A DNA stretch of 64,000 nt from Mammaliicoccus sciuri (GTDB lineage Bacteria; Bacillota; Bacilli; Staphylococcales; Staphylococcaceae), in assembly GCF_025561425.1 (NCBI RefSeq), contig NZ_CP094824.1, positions 2,108,001-2,172,000 of the forward strand, given 5' to 3'. Position 1 is the stretch's first letter. Each line of letters starts with the position of its first letter. The translations under genes and the position numbers were made by a program. The notes beneath the pieces are model-generated. The model did no database searches. It was given only the letters and a program-made list of their open reading frames with translations, and was not told the origin of the DNA. Below are positions 27,314-36,889 of the stretch, piece after piece.

Positions 27314-28315
27314 ATGACAAACGAAAAAGAAAGAGACCATTATTTTGATAACGCACGATTTTTCTTAATTGTGCTAGTTGTATTCGGTCATTTAACAAGA
27401 TCTTATGTTAATGAAAGTCATATTTTCAAAGCACTATATATGTTTATTTATAGTTTCCATATGCCAGCATTCGTACTGATATCAGGATTCTTTGCTAAAG
27501 GTGTAGGAAAACCAGGTTACATAAAAAAAATTACTATCAAACTCTTACTACCTTATTTAATATTCCAATTATTTTATGGTTTATATTACTACTATATTGA
27601 TAGAGACGATACATTAAATATTAGTCCCTTCGATCCACAATGGGCAATGTGGTTCTTAGTAAGTTTATTCTCATGGCACATTATTTTGCATTTTGTGAGA
27701 AACTTCAATCCATATATCACATTTACAGTAGCAATATTATTAGGTTTAATTGTTGGTTATTTTGACTTTATTAATGCAAAACTTAGTCTATCAAGAACAT
27801 TTGTATTCTTCCCTATTTTCTTACTAGGCTATTACATCAATAAAGAACAGTCATTAATTTTAAGAAATAAAAAGCATATTTGGTTATCTTCCATTAGTTT
27901 AATTGTTATTTTCATCGCTTATTTACTTACTGATTATAACTTTGAATGGTTATTTGGTAGCAAACCTTACTCTGCACTTGAAGGCGATGTAGACGTTTAT
28001 AGTGCATTAAAAAGATTATTCATATATGTGGTCATTTTCGTTTCAACATTTAGTTTCTTAAACTTAATACCAGAACGTAAATTACCATTAACTTATATTG
28101 GTTCAAGAACAATGTTTATTTATTTACTACACGGACTTTTCGTAGGTCTATTCCGTTCAAAAAAATGGGATCAAATGTTATTAGACCAACCTTATGTTTG
28201 GGTTGCAATCATACTTATAACAATTGCTATTGTCTACTTCTTCAGTAGCGATCTTGTAAGACATTACACAAATCCCGTTGTTAACATTAAAAAGCCACCA
28301 AAAAAGAAAAAATAA
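27314..28315 (+). CDS. Membrane acyltransferase family 3 protein
   Basis: A 333-residue integral membrane protein with about ten hydrophobic segments, from the ATG at 27314 with AGGGGAG upstream. The N-terminal YFDNARFFLIVLVVFGH carries the conserved His of acyltransferase-3 proteins, followed by FIYSFHMPAFVLISGFFAK and the R-x-P-like PLTYIGSRTMFIYLLHG. It lacks an SGNH domain and ends in a Lys-rich tail. Members move or transfer acyl groups onto surface polymers, sugars or lipids; the substrate is unknown. It follows atl, as I recall a similar gene does in S. aureus. Confidence 0.82.
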   Translation: MTNEKERDHYFDNARFFLIVLVVFGHLTRSYVNESHIFKALYMFIYSFHMPAFVLISGFFAKGVGKPGYIKKITIKLLLPYLIFQLFYGLYYYYIDRDDTLNISPFDPQWAMWFLVSLFSWHIILHFVRNFNPYITFTVAILLGLIVGYFDFINAKLSLSRTFVFFPIFLLGYYINKEQSLILRNKKHIWLSSISLIVIFIAYLLTDYNFEWLFGSKPYSALEGDVDVYSALKRLFIYVVIFVSTFSFLNLIPERKLPLTYIGSRTMFIYLLHGLFVGLFRSKKWDQMLLDQPYVWVAIILITIAIVYFFSSDLVRHYTNPVVNIKKPPKKKK

Positions 28316-28321
28316 ATATAG

Positions 28322-28363
28322 AAAAGCCAATCCTTTGAGTACATAACTTAAGGATTGGCTTTT
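28322..28363. terminator. Bidirectional terminator
   Basis: A 14-bp perfect stem AAAAGCCAATCCTT (28322-28335) with 28350-28363, between converging genes. Confidence 0.88.
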
Positions 28364-28366
28364 TGT

Positions 28367-28903
28367 TTATCTAATTAATGTTGCATACGATATCGTTCCG
28401 ATAAATTTATCTTCACTATTTAATAAATAGGCAGGTATTTGTACATGTTTATGAGTAATAGGCGCTAACTCATGATTGTTATTATAAAGATTTTCTAATA
28501 CTTCATAGCTCGCACTTAATAAGTATGTTAAATAATCTACCCACTCTTGCGTATACGGTGTATCTGACTGAATAAATAATATTGGATTCTCTTTTTTAGA
28601 CGTTGGTTGCATAAAATCAGAAACAAATTTTCTTTCGTCTAACGATAGTTCTTCTTTCACTTTAAATTTGATATGGAATTGCGCATTCTTAATAAGTCGA
28701 TTATCTTGCCCGAAATAATATCGATGAAAATGTGATAATTGAGCTTCCGCTCTACAAATATGTATTGAATCTTCTTCAAATGAAACCATCCATTGTTCAT
28801 CATTATTTTGTATCAATACAAACGTTGGATGTGGTAACCAATCAAAAATATTTAAAGATAGTAGTAACTTTAATCGCTGATTCATATTAGCTAAATTCAC
28901 CAT
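28367..28903 (-). CDS. Conserved hypothetical protein
   Basis: A 178-residue soluble protein starting at an ATG preceded by AGGGGAT. I recognise no domain. It starts with a helix (NQRLKLLLSLNIFDWL), continues with alternating strands (TFVLIQNNDEQWMVSFEEDS), and has no signal peptide, membrane helix or Cys pairs. It is transcribed alone, convergent with the acyltransferase and divergent from the aminotransferase. A protein of similar size occupies this place in staphylococci as far as I recall. Confidence 0.7.
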   Translation of the reverse strand: MVNLANMNQRLKLLLSLNIFDWLPHPTFVLIQNNDEQWMVSFEEDSIHICRAEAQLSHFHRYYFGQDNRLIKNAQFHIKFKVKEELSLDERKFVSDFMQPTSKKENPILFIQSDTPYTQEWVDYLTYLLSASYEVLENLYNNNHELAPITHKHVQIPAYLLNSEDKFIGTISYATLIR

Positions 28904-29029
28904 ATAAACATCCCCTATTATTGTAATGTTTCCCTTATTGTAATACGTTTTCTAAATTTTTGCTATATTCATTTATTTGTATGCTTTTTAAAGTTATAAT
29001 GAAACTATCGTTTTGAAGAGGTGATAAAA

Positions 29030-30187
29030 ATGCAATTACCATTAAATAAATTTGCATCTCAACTTCAAGTGTCTGGTATTAGAGCGATATCTAACCGCAT
29101 ACCTGAAATTGATGATGTGATTAACTTAACAGTTGGTCAACCTGACTTTCCTGTACCAACAAGTGTTAAAGATGCAATGAAAGATGCAATTGATCATAAC
29201 TTTACATCTTATTCTCATAATGCTGGGTTACCAGAATTGCGAAAAGTCGTTGCACAATATTATAAAGATCGCTTCAATGCTTCATTTGAAACAGGTGAAA
29301 TCCTCATCACTAATGGTGCAAGCGAAGCATTAGACACAACTTTAAGAGGAATTCTTGAACATGGCGATGAAGTATTAATTCCTTCACCAGTATATGCTGG
29401 GTATGTCCCCCTTATCGAGCTGTTAGGTGCTAAGCCTATATACATAGATACTACACAAACTGGTCTTAAAATAACGCCTGAATTAGTTAAATCTCATATT
29501 ACTGATAAGACAAAAGCTATCTTGCTGAATTATCCTAATAACCCTACAGGAATTACGTTGAATCAACAAGAAGTAGAAGCTCTTGTTGATGTATTTAAAG
29601 ATTACCCTATTTATGTAGTCAGCGATGAGATTTATGCTGAGAATACATTTAATCAAACGCATACATCTTTCGCTTCATATGACGCAATCAAAGATCAATG
29701 TATTTTATTAGGCGGCTTGAGTAAGTCTCATTCAATGACTGGCCTTAGAATTGGCTTTTTATTAGGACCACAATATGTTATGAAACAATTAACATTTGTA
29801 CATGCCTATAATTGTATTTGTGCGAATGTACCGAGCCAATATGCTGCAATTGAAGCATTAACAAATGCAATTGATTCACCTAAAGAAATGAATAAAGCAT
29901 ATATAGAACGTAGAGATTATGTCTATAAGCGATTAATTGAAATCGGCTTTAAATTAAATGAAAAACCTCAAGGTGCATTTTATATTTTTCCGCAAATTTC
30001 ACATTTCGGAATGGATGATTATGAATTCTGTATGAAAGCACTTGAAGATTACCACGTCGCGATTGTACCTGGTTCAGCTTTCACCCATATTGGCAAAGGC
30101 TATATTAGAATTTCATATGCTTACAATTTAGAAGCACTTGAAGAAGGACTGAATAGATTAGAAAGAATGATTCAAGAACTATTTTAA
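29030..30187 (+). CDS. patA: Class I/II PLP-dependent aminotransferase (PatA-like)
   Basis: A 385-residue fold-type I aminotransferase from the ATG at 29030 (GAGGTGAT upstream). It shows VGQPDFPVP, the PLP-stacking TNGASEALDTTLR, NYPNNPTGITL, VVSDEIYAEN, the Schiff-base lysine in GGLSKSHSMTGLRIG, and IRISYAYN with the carboxylate-binding Arg. It resembles PatA, the N-acetyl-LL-diaminopimelate (or aromatic) aminotransferase. The substrate cannot be fixed by sequence alone. The downstream M20 peptidase follows after 15 bases, so the two are probably co-transcribed in an amino acid pathway. Confidence 0.85.
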   Translation: MQLPLNKFASQLQVSGIRAISNRIPEIDDVINLTVGQPDFPVPTSVKDAMKDAIDHNFTSYSHNAGLPELRKVVAQYYKDRFNASFETGEILITNGASEALDTTLRGILEHGDEVLIPSPVYAGYVPLIELLGAKPIYIDTTQTGLKITPELVKSHITDKTKAILLNYPNNPTGITLNQQEVEALVDVFKDYPIYVVSDEIYAENTFNQTHTSFASYDAIKDQCILLGGLSKSHSMTGLRIGFLLGPQYVMKQLTFVHAYNCICANVPSQYAAIEALTNAIDSPKEMNKAYIERRDYVYKRLIEIGFKLNEKPQGAFYIFPQISHFGMDDYEFCMKALEDYHVAIVPGSAFTHIGKGYIRISYAYNLEALEEGLNRLERMIQELF

Positions 30188-30202
30188 AGGGGCTGAAACA
30201 CA

Positions 30203-31801
30203 ATGGATTTATTATGGCAAACGTTTGAAGATAGAAGCGATTTACTTAAAAGCTTGGTCAGACATCAATCTATAACGCATTCAGAAGGAGAAAAGACTTT
30301 TCCTTACTTTTTAAGGGAACAGTACTTAAAGTTAGATTATTTTAAGCGTAATGCTCATCAAGTTATGCTGCAACCGACTGGGGATGGTCGTCATGCAGTT
30401 CTTGCATATTACAAAGCACCACAATCTAAAAAAACACTCGTTTGTATAAGTCATTTTGATACGGTCGGTATCGATGATTATAGCGAATATAAAGATGATG
30501 CTTTTGATATGGATAAAATCACAGAGAAATTTCGTCAAGATATGAAATACTTAACGCCTGATGCTAAAAAAGATATCCAAACGCACAATTATTTATTCGG
30601 ACGTGGTTCAATGGATATGAAACCAGGTCTAATGATACATATGTCTCTGATAGAAAAAGCCATCCAAGAATCATGGGATATTAACATAATCGTAGTTTCA
30701 GTACCTGATGAAGAAGTTGAGTCTAAAGGTATGCATGCCGCCGTTCAAAGGCTCAATCAAATTCGTAAGGAAGATCATTTAGATATAGCTTTACATTTAA
30801 ACAGTGAACCTACTTTTTCACAAGCAGAAAATGACCCAAATCATTATGTATATTCAGGAACAATAGGCAAAATTATGCCTTCAGTATTGTGCTATGGTAA
30901 AGAAACTCATGTTGGACAACCATTGAATGGTATTAGTTCGAACTACATACAAAGCTTTATTAATAGCAAAATGGAATACTGTACTTTGTTTAAAGAAACA
31001 TATAAAGATGAAACGACGCCGCTTCCAGTCTCTCTTATGAGTAGAGATATTAAAGATCATTATGACGTTCAAACACCATTTAGAACTGTTTCATTATATA
31101 ATGTATTCTTATTTAACAGAAATGCAGAACAAGCTTTTAATATATTTAATGATGTTGTTAAAGATGCTATTCACAATTGTGAACAAGCATACCAAGAAAC
31201 ATTAAAATCCGAGGGCTTTGATAAAAAGTTATCCATTAATATCTTAACTTTCAAAGAATTAAAAGCACTTGCAATAAAAGAGTATGGTGAAAGTAAAATT
31301 AATCAGATGATTGAACAAATTGTTCATGAAATTCCTGATGAAAGAGCGCAATCTATAGAAATTACGGATCGATTTATGCATATGTTGAAAGGTTTGGGAC
31401 CAAGTGTTGTGACATTTTTTGCACCACCTTATTACCCTGCTGCGCACTCTTCTGAAGATCCATTTATTGATGAAATCGTCCAAACTGTTAGTGAGACATC
31501 TTTAAAACAGTTTGATAGAGTGTCAAAAAGACAATATTTCTTTAATGGTATTAGCGATCTGAGTTATGCCAAATATAGACAAGACGATTTAGGATTTGAA
31601 AGCTATATTGAGCAAACACCTGTGTTTAATCAATCATACTTTATACCATTTAAAGATATACAAGAAATAAGTGCACCTGTCATAAATATTGGACCTATCG
31701 GTAAAGATGCTCATCAAGTAACAGAACGCATCAACATGAAAAGTGCTTTTGAAGAAATACCTACTATTATTGAGCAAGTTATAAGAAAACATTTATTATA
31801 A
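30203..31801 (+). CDS. M20 family metallopeptidase, RocB-like
   Basis: A 532-residue protein, the length of the RocB branch of M20. Metal and catalytic elements are visible: ISHFDTVG (metal His and catalytic Asp), GRGSMDMKPG (bridging Asp), VPDEEVESKGM (catalytic Glu and metal Glu), LNSEP (metal Asp/Glu position), and PAAHSSEDPF near the C-terminus. RocB takes part in arginine use in Bacillus, by a step that is not well defined. The start ATG follows AAAGGGG, 15 bases after the aminotransferase gene. Confidence 0.82.
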   Translation: MDLLWQTFEDRSDLLKSLVRHQSITHSEGEKTFPYFLREQYLKLDYFKRNAHQVMLQPTGDGRHAVLAYYKAPQSKKTLVCISHFDTVGIDDYSEYKDDAFDMDKITEKFRQDMKYLTPDAKKDIQTHNYLFGRGSMDMKPGLMIHMSLIEKAIQESWDINIIVVSVPDEEVESKGMHAAVQRLNQIRKEDHLDIALHLNSEPTFSQAENDPNHYVYSGTIGKIMPSVLCYGKETHVGQPLNGISSNYIQSFINSKMEYCTLFKETYKDETTPLPVSLMSRDIKDHYDVQTPFRTVSLYNVFLFNRNAEQAFNIFNDVVKDAIHNCEQAYQETLKSEGFDKKLSINILTFKELKALAIKEYGESKINQMIEQIVHEIPDERAQSIEITDRFMHMLKGLGPSVVTFFAPPYYPAAHSSEDPFIDEIVQTVSETSLKQFDRVSKRQYFFNGISDLSYAKYRQDDLGFESYIEQTPVFNQSYFIPFKDIQEISAPVINIGPIGKDAHQVTERINMKSAFEEIPTIIEQVIRKHLL

Positions 31802-31805
31802 AAAT

Positions 31806-31842
31806 AAGAGTTTGGGACAGAAATGTTCTAGACTCTTTTTCA
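31806..31842 (+). terminator. Probable terminator of the patA-M20 operon
   Basis: AAGAGT pairs with ACTCTT around a 20-base interior that contains TTGGGACAGAAATG, a motif common in staphylococcal intergenic repeats; TTTTT follows. The stem is short. Confidence 0.5.
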
Positions 31843-31869
31843 TATTTTCAGAAATATAGTGCTGAACAT

Positions 31870-32019
31870 TGCAAGTGGAGTGCGACAAGCAATGTTGGAG
31901 TTCTGAACATTGCTATTCAAGCGTGACAAGCAATGTTGGAGGGCCTTGTATTTATCTAGACTGACCAAACAAGATAAATAGACGCTCTGTATTTATCAAG
32001 ACTGGCCAAACAAGATAAA
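31870..32019. repeat. Second copy of the two hairpin repeat families (inverted)
   Basis: Two TTGC-type hairpins (CTGAACATTGC ... GCAATGTTGGAG) are followed by two 41-bp units in reverse-complement orientation, starting at 31947 and 31988 (again 41 bases apart), for example TGTATTTATCAAGACTGGCC. The same two families in the same neighbourhood order occur at 22775-23146. The element abuts the menB terminator. Confidence 0.9.
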
Positions 32020-32052
32020 AAAGGCTGAGACATTATAAAATGTCTCAACCTC
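32017..32052 (-). terminator. Terminator of the menFDHB operon
   Basis: In the leftward direction GGTTGAGACATT pairs with AATGTCTCAGCC (one G-U) and is followed by TTTTTTATC. Confidence 0.85.
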
Positions 32053-32071
32053 TTGTTTTTTTCTATCAATA

Positions 32072-32890
32072 TTAAGGAAACTTAGGAAATTGATCGAAGT
32101 CTGGTTGACGTTTTTCTTTGAAAGCCTCTCTTCCTTCTTTTGCTTCGTCTGATGTGTAATATAATAATGTAGCATCACCAGCGAATTGTTGTAAACCAGC
32201 TAATCCATCAGTGTCAGCGTTCATAGCAGCTTTTAAGAAACGTAATGCAGTTGGTGAATGTTGCATCATTTCTTTACACCATTGAACTGTTTCATCTTCA
32301 ATTTTATCTAATGGTACAACTGTATTTACAAGACCCATATCAATCGCTTCTTGTGCATCATATTGACGACATAAGAACCAAATTTCACGTGCTTTTTTAT
32401 GTCCAACAATTCTTGCTAAATAGCCTGAACCATAACCAGCATCGAATGAACCTACTTTAGGTCCAGTTTGACCGAATCTTGCATTTTCAGCGGCAATTGT
32501 TAAGTCACATACGATATGAAGCACGTGTCCACCACCAATAGCATATCCTCTAACCATAGCTACTACTGGTTTAGGAATTACACGGATAAGACGTTGTAAA
32601 TCTAACACATTTAATCTTGGAATTTGATCATCGCCAACGTAACCACCATGTCCACGAACAGACTGGTCTCCACCTGAACAGAATGCTAAGTCGCCTTCAC
32701 CAGTTAAGATGATAGAACCTACTCTTTCATCATCTCTAGCTCTAGAGAAAGCGTCGATCATTTCTTGAACTGTTAAAGGTGTGAATGCATTACGTACTTC
32801 TGGACGGTTGATAGTAATCTTAGCAATACCTTCGAAAAATTCATATTTAATTTCTTTATATTCTTTTATAGTTTCCCATTGTCTTGACAT
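32072..32890 (-). CDS. menB: 1,4-dihydroxy-2-naphthoyl-CoA synthase
   Basis: A 272-residue crotonase-fold protein with the MenB hallmarks: [46 protein letters not shown] (oxyanion hole), [21 protein letters not shown] and the C-terminal [14 protein letters not shown]. It closes the second ring of menaquinone from o-succinylbenzoyl-CoA. The start ATG follows TTAGGAGG and lies 25 bases inside menH. Last gene of menFDHB. The menC and menE genes needed to make its substrate are not in the window. Confidence 0.96.
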   Translation of the reverse strand: MSRQWETIKEYKEIKYEFFEGIAKITINRPEVRNAFTPLTVQEMIDAFSRARDDERVGSIILTGEGDLAFCSGGDQSVRGHGGYVGDDQIPRLNVLDLQRLIRVIPKPVVAMVRGYAIGGGHVLHIVCDLTIAAENARFGQTGPKVGSFDAGYGSGYLARIVGHKKAREIWFLCRQYDAQEAIDMGLVNTVVPLDKIEDETVQWCKEMMQHSPTALRFLKAAMNADTDGLAGLQQFAGDATLLYYTSDEAKEGREAFKEKRQPDFDQFPKFP

Positions 32891-33687
32891 AATTTGCCTC
32901 CTAAAATAAATTCTATTATTATTGTATCAAATTTTGAGGGTTGTTCCACATGAATTGTGTGCCCAGCATCTTTAACAATATAAAATTTACTATTTTTTAT
33001 ACTTTCGTTCATTTGTTTACCTATTTGTATAAACTTTTCATCTTTTTGACCGACGATAATACAAGTTGGCACATTCATTGTATTCAAATGATGCCAATTG
33101 GATGGTTGTGAACCTGTACCATAATCTTTAAGTGCTTTACTTAAGCTGTTTGGATTTTGAGAAAGTCTCATTTGTTTAATACGTTCTCTTTCTTCAGTAG
33201 AAAGTATAGACTGACTATTAAATAATGGAAGTTTAGACCATTCCTCTACAAACTTAGGTAATCCAATTTCATGAATGCGCGCTGCTCTATTATGATCGAC
33301 TTCAATTCTATTCTGTTTATCTGATGGATCTTTAAGTCCTGGACTAGCACTTTCTAAAATCAAGCCGCTTAATAGCTCTGGGTATTGTACAGCAAAGCTT
33401 AACGCAACACGCCCACCCATTGAATATCCATGCAAATAGACCTTTTTTAGCTCTAAATAATCAATGACTTCTTTAATCTTAGAGACAATAAAATCCATTG
33501 ACCATATATCATCATAACTTGATTCATCATGTCCATGTCCAGGTAAATCAATGGTTATGACATTTAACCCATGCTTACTTAACGTACGCTCAACTAAATG
33601 AAATGATGTATGATCACTGATGAAGCCGTGTAATAAAATAATAGACGGTTTATGTTCATCATACGACTTAACGTGGTGATTTAACAT
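32866..33687 (-). CDS. menH: 2-succinyl-6-hydroxy-2,4-cyclohexadiene-1-carboxylate synthase
   Basis: A 273-residue alpha/beta hydrolase with the oxyanion segment [21 protein letters not shown], the nucleophile elbow [11 protein letters not shown] and the C-terminal [10 protein letters not shown] His. MenH removes pyruvate from SEPHCHC to give SHCHC. It overlaps menD by 20 bases and menB by 25, so the operon is tightly coupled. Confidence 0.93.
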   Translation of the reverse strand: MLNHHVKSYDEHKPSIILLHGFISDHTSFHLVERTLSKHGLNVITIDLPGHGHDESSYDDIWSMDFIVSKIKEVIDYLELKKVYLHGYSMGGRVALSFAVQYPELLSGLILESASPGLKDPSDKQNRIEVDHNRAARIHEIGLPKFVEEWSKLPLFNSQSILSTEERERIKQMRLSQNPNSLSKALKDYGTGSQPSNWHHLNTMNVPTCIIVGQKDEKFIQIGKQMNESIKNSKFYIVKDAGHTIHVEQPSKFDTIIIEFILGGKLCQDNGKL

Positions 33688-35347
33688 ATTGGATACCTTT
33701 CATTTGTTCAAAAAGTTGTCTATGTGTTGCGGTATTTTCTTCTCTATTCGTTAGAATTTCGTATAAATAAGAACCGAATTGCGGTAAAGTTTGTTTCTTA
33801 TAATCAGAAACACTTTCGAATTTTTCGTAACCTAACTCATACAGATGCGCAACATGTTGAAAATCTAAATCTAGTGGCGTACCGAATAATTTCTCAAAAT
33901 GTTCAGGTGCTTCTTCTTTAGGTGCTAAGTAATTGAAGATGCCCCCACCATTATTGTTTAAGCACACAATTGTAATATCTAAATCATGTAGTTTACTCAT
34001 AATCAAGCCATTCATATCATGGAAGAACGAAACATCACCAATAATAAGTGTGACTTTTTTATATACAGACATACCAAGTGCAGTCGACACGACACCATCT
34101 ATACCATTTGCACCTCTATTAGCTGCTATTTCAGCTTTTGAGTTTAAATTAAATGTATCGACATCTCTTATTGGCATACTATTACCAACAAATACAGTAT
34201 CTTTAGAAGTCATTTTTTTCAATAAACTACCAACTGCAGCACCTTCATCTGTTTCTTCTTCGATATATTTTTCAATCAATGTACTTGCTTCTTTGTCCAT
34301 TGTTATCCATTTTTCTAACCAATTCTTGTTTTGAGTTGGTGATACATCTTGAGCTTGTCTGAAGAAATCATTTGGACTTAATTCCACTGAAATCGTTGGT
34401 ACTTTAGGATAAGCATCAGGTGTATCATTATTTTGCACAAGAATTTGTGGACATTTAACTTCTTTTAACCAATTGTTTAAATGTTTCGAAACGACTGGTT
34501 GCCCCACTCTAATTATAAATTGTGGTTCAATACTTAAACCACCTTTGAATAATGCATCATAAGTAGAAATCACATTTGGATGATTTAATTTTCTCAAATT
34601 ACTTAATGGATCAGCTAATATAGGAATATTATGAATCGCTGAATAAGTTAATATTTGAGATAAATCTTGACCTTGTGTATCTCCTACTATAACGACTCCT
34701 CTTGGTTTTTCGATATATGTTTGTATACTCGTAAAATCAATCGATTTTTGGTATTTTGTTTCTAATTTTCTTTTAGATGACAAATATCTTCTTAATTTCA
34801 CATTAGGAATTAATGGCTCTCTAAATGGAAAATTAAAATGTACAGGACCTCTTTGTGGACCAACAAAATGTTTCTCAGCTTTAATCATATTCATATTAAT
34901 TACATTTAATGTACCCTCTGAGTCATCAGCTATAGGCATATCAAATTGAAACTTCGTAAAGTTTTGGAACATATTTACTTGATTGATTGCTTGAGGTGCA
35001 CCAACATTACGTAGTTCATGTGGTCTATCACTCGTAACAACAACAAGTGGTAATCGACTAATAAACGCTTCAGATACTGCTGGCATATAATTAGATGCAG
35101 CTGTTCCTGAAGTACAAATGATTGCAACAGGCTTTTGACTTGCTTTAATTATGCCAAGTGCAAAAAATGCTGCGCTTCTTTCATCTGGATGAACCCATGT
35201 TTTTAAATGTGGATGTCGTTCACAAGCTATCGCTAATGGTGTAGATCTTGATCCAGGACTAATAACAACATCATCGACACCATATTCATATAATTTAGAA
35301 ACAAATGTAAATACTTGTTTAGTAAGACTTTCAGTATGTGTACTCAA
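33668..35347 (-). CDS. menD: SEPHCHC synthase (ThDP-dependent)
   Basis: A 559-residue protein with the MenD motifs VISPGSRSTPLAIACE, HPDERSAAFFALGIIKAS, ICTSGTAASNYMPAVSEA, NRGANGIDGVVSTALG, the ThDP/metal motif GDVSFFHDMNGL, and NNNGGGIFNYL. It condenses isochorismate with 2-oxoglutarate, releasing CO2. The start is a TTG with GGAGTG eight bases upstream, two bases after the menF stop codon; that ribosome site lies inside the last codons of menF, which suggests coupled translation. Confidence 0.95.
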   Translation of the reverse strand: MSTHTESLTKQVFTFVSKLYEYGVDDVVISPGSRSTPLAIACERHPHLKTWVHPDERSAAFFALGIIKASQKPVAIICTSGTAASNYMPAVSEAFISRLPLVVVTSDRPHELRNVGAPQAINQVNMFQNFTKFQFDMPIADDSEGTLNVINMNMIKAEKHFVGPQRGPVHFNFPFREPLIPNVKLRRYLSSKRKLETKYQKSIDFTSIQTYIEKPRGVVIVGDTQGQDLSQILTYSAIHNIPILADPLSNLRKLNHPNVISTYDALFKGGLSIEPQFIIRVGQPVVSKHLNNWLKEVKCPQILVQNNDTPDAYPKVPTISVELSPNDFFRQAQDVSPTQNKNWLEKWITMDKEASTLIEKYIEEETDEGAAVGSLLKKMTSKDTVFVGNSMPIRDVDTFNLNSKAEIAANRGANGIDGVVSTALGMSVYKKVTLIIGDVSFFHDMNGLIMSKLHDLDITIVCLNNNGGGIFNYLAPKEEAPEHFEKLFGTPLDLDFQHVAHLYELGYEKFESVSDYKKQTLPQFGSYLYEILTNREENTATHRQLFEQMKGIQYVKSPR

Positions 35348-35349
35348 TT

Positions 35350-36702
35350 CTACATCACTCCTAGTGCTTTCAACATTGGTTTAAATTTTAAGTCTGTTTC
35401 TTCAAACTCAGATATTGCTTCAGAATCTTTTACAATACCACAACCTGAATACAATGTTGCAGTATGATTGTTCACTAACATAGATCGAATAGATACAACA
35501 AATTCACCATTATTTTCTAGATCGATATAACCTAATGGTGCACCGTAAAATCCCCTTGTACCAAACTCTTCATGTTCTATAAATTTTATCGCTTCAACTT
35601 TAGGAAATCCTCCTAATGCTGGCGTTGGATGCAATTGATTAACAATTTCTAATACATTTTCAGATAGTAAATCTGCTTGTATTTTCGTATATAAATGATA
35701 TAAATGTTTATTTGTGAGTATGGTTGGCTTTTTATCGTATTCAATGTGTTTCGTAAATGATTGAATATCATGAATAATACTATCCACTACATAACGATGT
35801 TCAAATTGATTTTTAAAATCATTTAGAAGCTCAGCCTTTAATTCATCATTCTTTGTTTCATCTTCTGTTCTTAAAATCGTACCAGCAATTGCATTTGTAT
35901 ATAGTTTACCATCTTCTATTTGGCATAATTGTTCAGGTGTTTGTGAAATAAATTGAGATTTACCTGACTCAAATAGTAATAAATAGCTTGATTCATTTGA
36001 ATCTAATGACCTTTGTAATGCATCTTCAACATTAACATGATCTTCAAATTCAATTTGTCTTCTTCTGGATAGTACGACTTTTTGTAGTGCTACAGATTGA
36101 TTCATTTGTGAAACAACTTTAGTAACTAACGCTTTCCATTCTTCACTTTGAATATCTTTATTTTCCACTACTACAGGATCAATCGATTCGATTTTTTCAT
36201 TTTCTGTTTCTAAAATATTAATAACTTCTTGAATGTTGTCGAGATCGAATTTGTTACTATGATCCGTATAAGTAAGATAATAATGACCATTTTCTTTTGT
36301 CACCAAATATTTAGGCAATACAAAATGACTCATCCCGTAATCTTTCCATTCATTCGTTAATGAATGCTCTGAAAATTGAAAGCCACCAAAGAATTTTAGA
36401 TGGTGTTTTTCATCATGTAACTTAATCGTATTTAATTGTTCTTTAATATTTTGCCAGTATTCATATATATCATCATGTTCTAGATGCGAATACCTAGCTT
36501 CTAATAAATATCCAATTCCACACATTTCTAATTTAGAATCTTTAGATTTGTAATAAAAATGTTGTCCTGTATAATTGATTTCTTTCCTTAATAAATGGAT
36601 TAAATCTGGTTGATATTGAAGCTCAATTTCAACTGAAATATAATTTTTATTTCCATCGATTTCAGAAATTATCTGTTGCTTCAAATCCGTCCTCAAGGCC
36701 AT
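35350..36702 (-). CDS. menF: Menaquinone-specific isochorismate synthase
   Basis: A 450-residue chorismate-binding enzyme with VALQKVVLSRRRQI, FISQTPEQLCQI, TNAIAGTILRTEDE, HPTPALGGFPK (catalytic and Mg-binding region), FGTRGFYGAPLGYID and the C-terminal YSGCGIVKDSEAISEFEETD. It converts chorismate to isochorismate for menaquinone. First gene of menFDHB and divergent from menA across a 187-base AT-rich gap in which I see no clear regulator site. Confidence 0.95.
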   Translation of the reverse strand: MALRTDLKQQIISEIDGNKNYISVEIELQYQPDLIHLLRKEINYTGQHFYYKSKDSKLEMCGIGYLLEARYSHLEHDDIYEYWQNIKEQLNTIKLHDEKHHLKFFGGFQFSEHSLTNEWKDYGMSHFVLPKYLVTKENGHYYLTYTDHSNKFDLDNIQEVINILETENEKIESIDPVVVENKDIQSEEWKALVTKVVSQMNQSVALQKVVLSRRRQIEFEDHVNVEDALQRSLDSNESSYLLLFESGKSQFISQTPEQLCQIEDGKLYTNAIAGTILRTEDETKNDELKAELLNDFKNQFEHRYVVDSIIHDIQSFTKHIEYDKKPTILTNKHLYHLYTKIQADLLSENVLEIVNQLHPTPALGGFPKVEAIKFIEHEEFGTRGFYGAPLGYIDLENNGEFVVSIRSMLVNNHTATLYSGCGIVKDSEAISEFEETDLKFKPMLKALGVM

Positions 36703-36889
36703 TTCACTTCCACTTCTTTCCGAAAAATATCTATCTACTTATTTTATCATTTTTTAAGTGAACATGCGTTAATATTGTTCTTTAAATACAGAATATAAAT
36801 TAAAATTTTACACAATTACAGTGATTGACCAATTGATAGCGAAAGCATATACTAATACTGTCAAAAATATAAATTTAAGAGGTAAATAC

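Noticed and set aside
32245-32460. 71-residue plus-strand frame
   Set aside because: It is antisense to menB, without ribosome site or similarity to any protein I know.
33933-34334. 133-residue plus-strand frame
   Set aside because: It lies wholly antisense to menD, has no ribosome site or domain, and its composition follows the codon pattern of menD.
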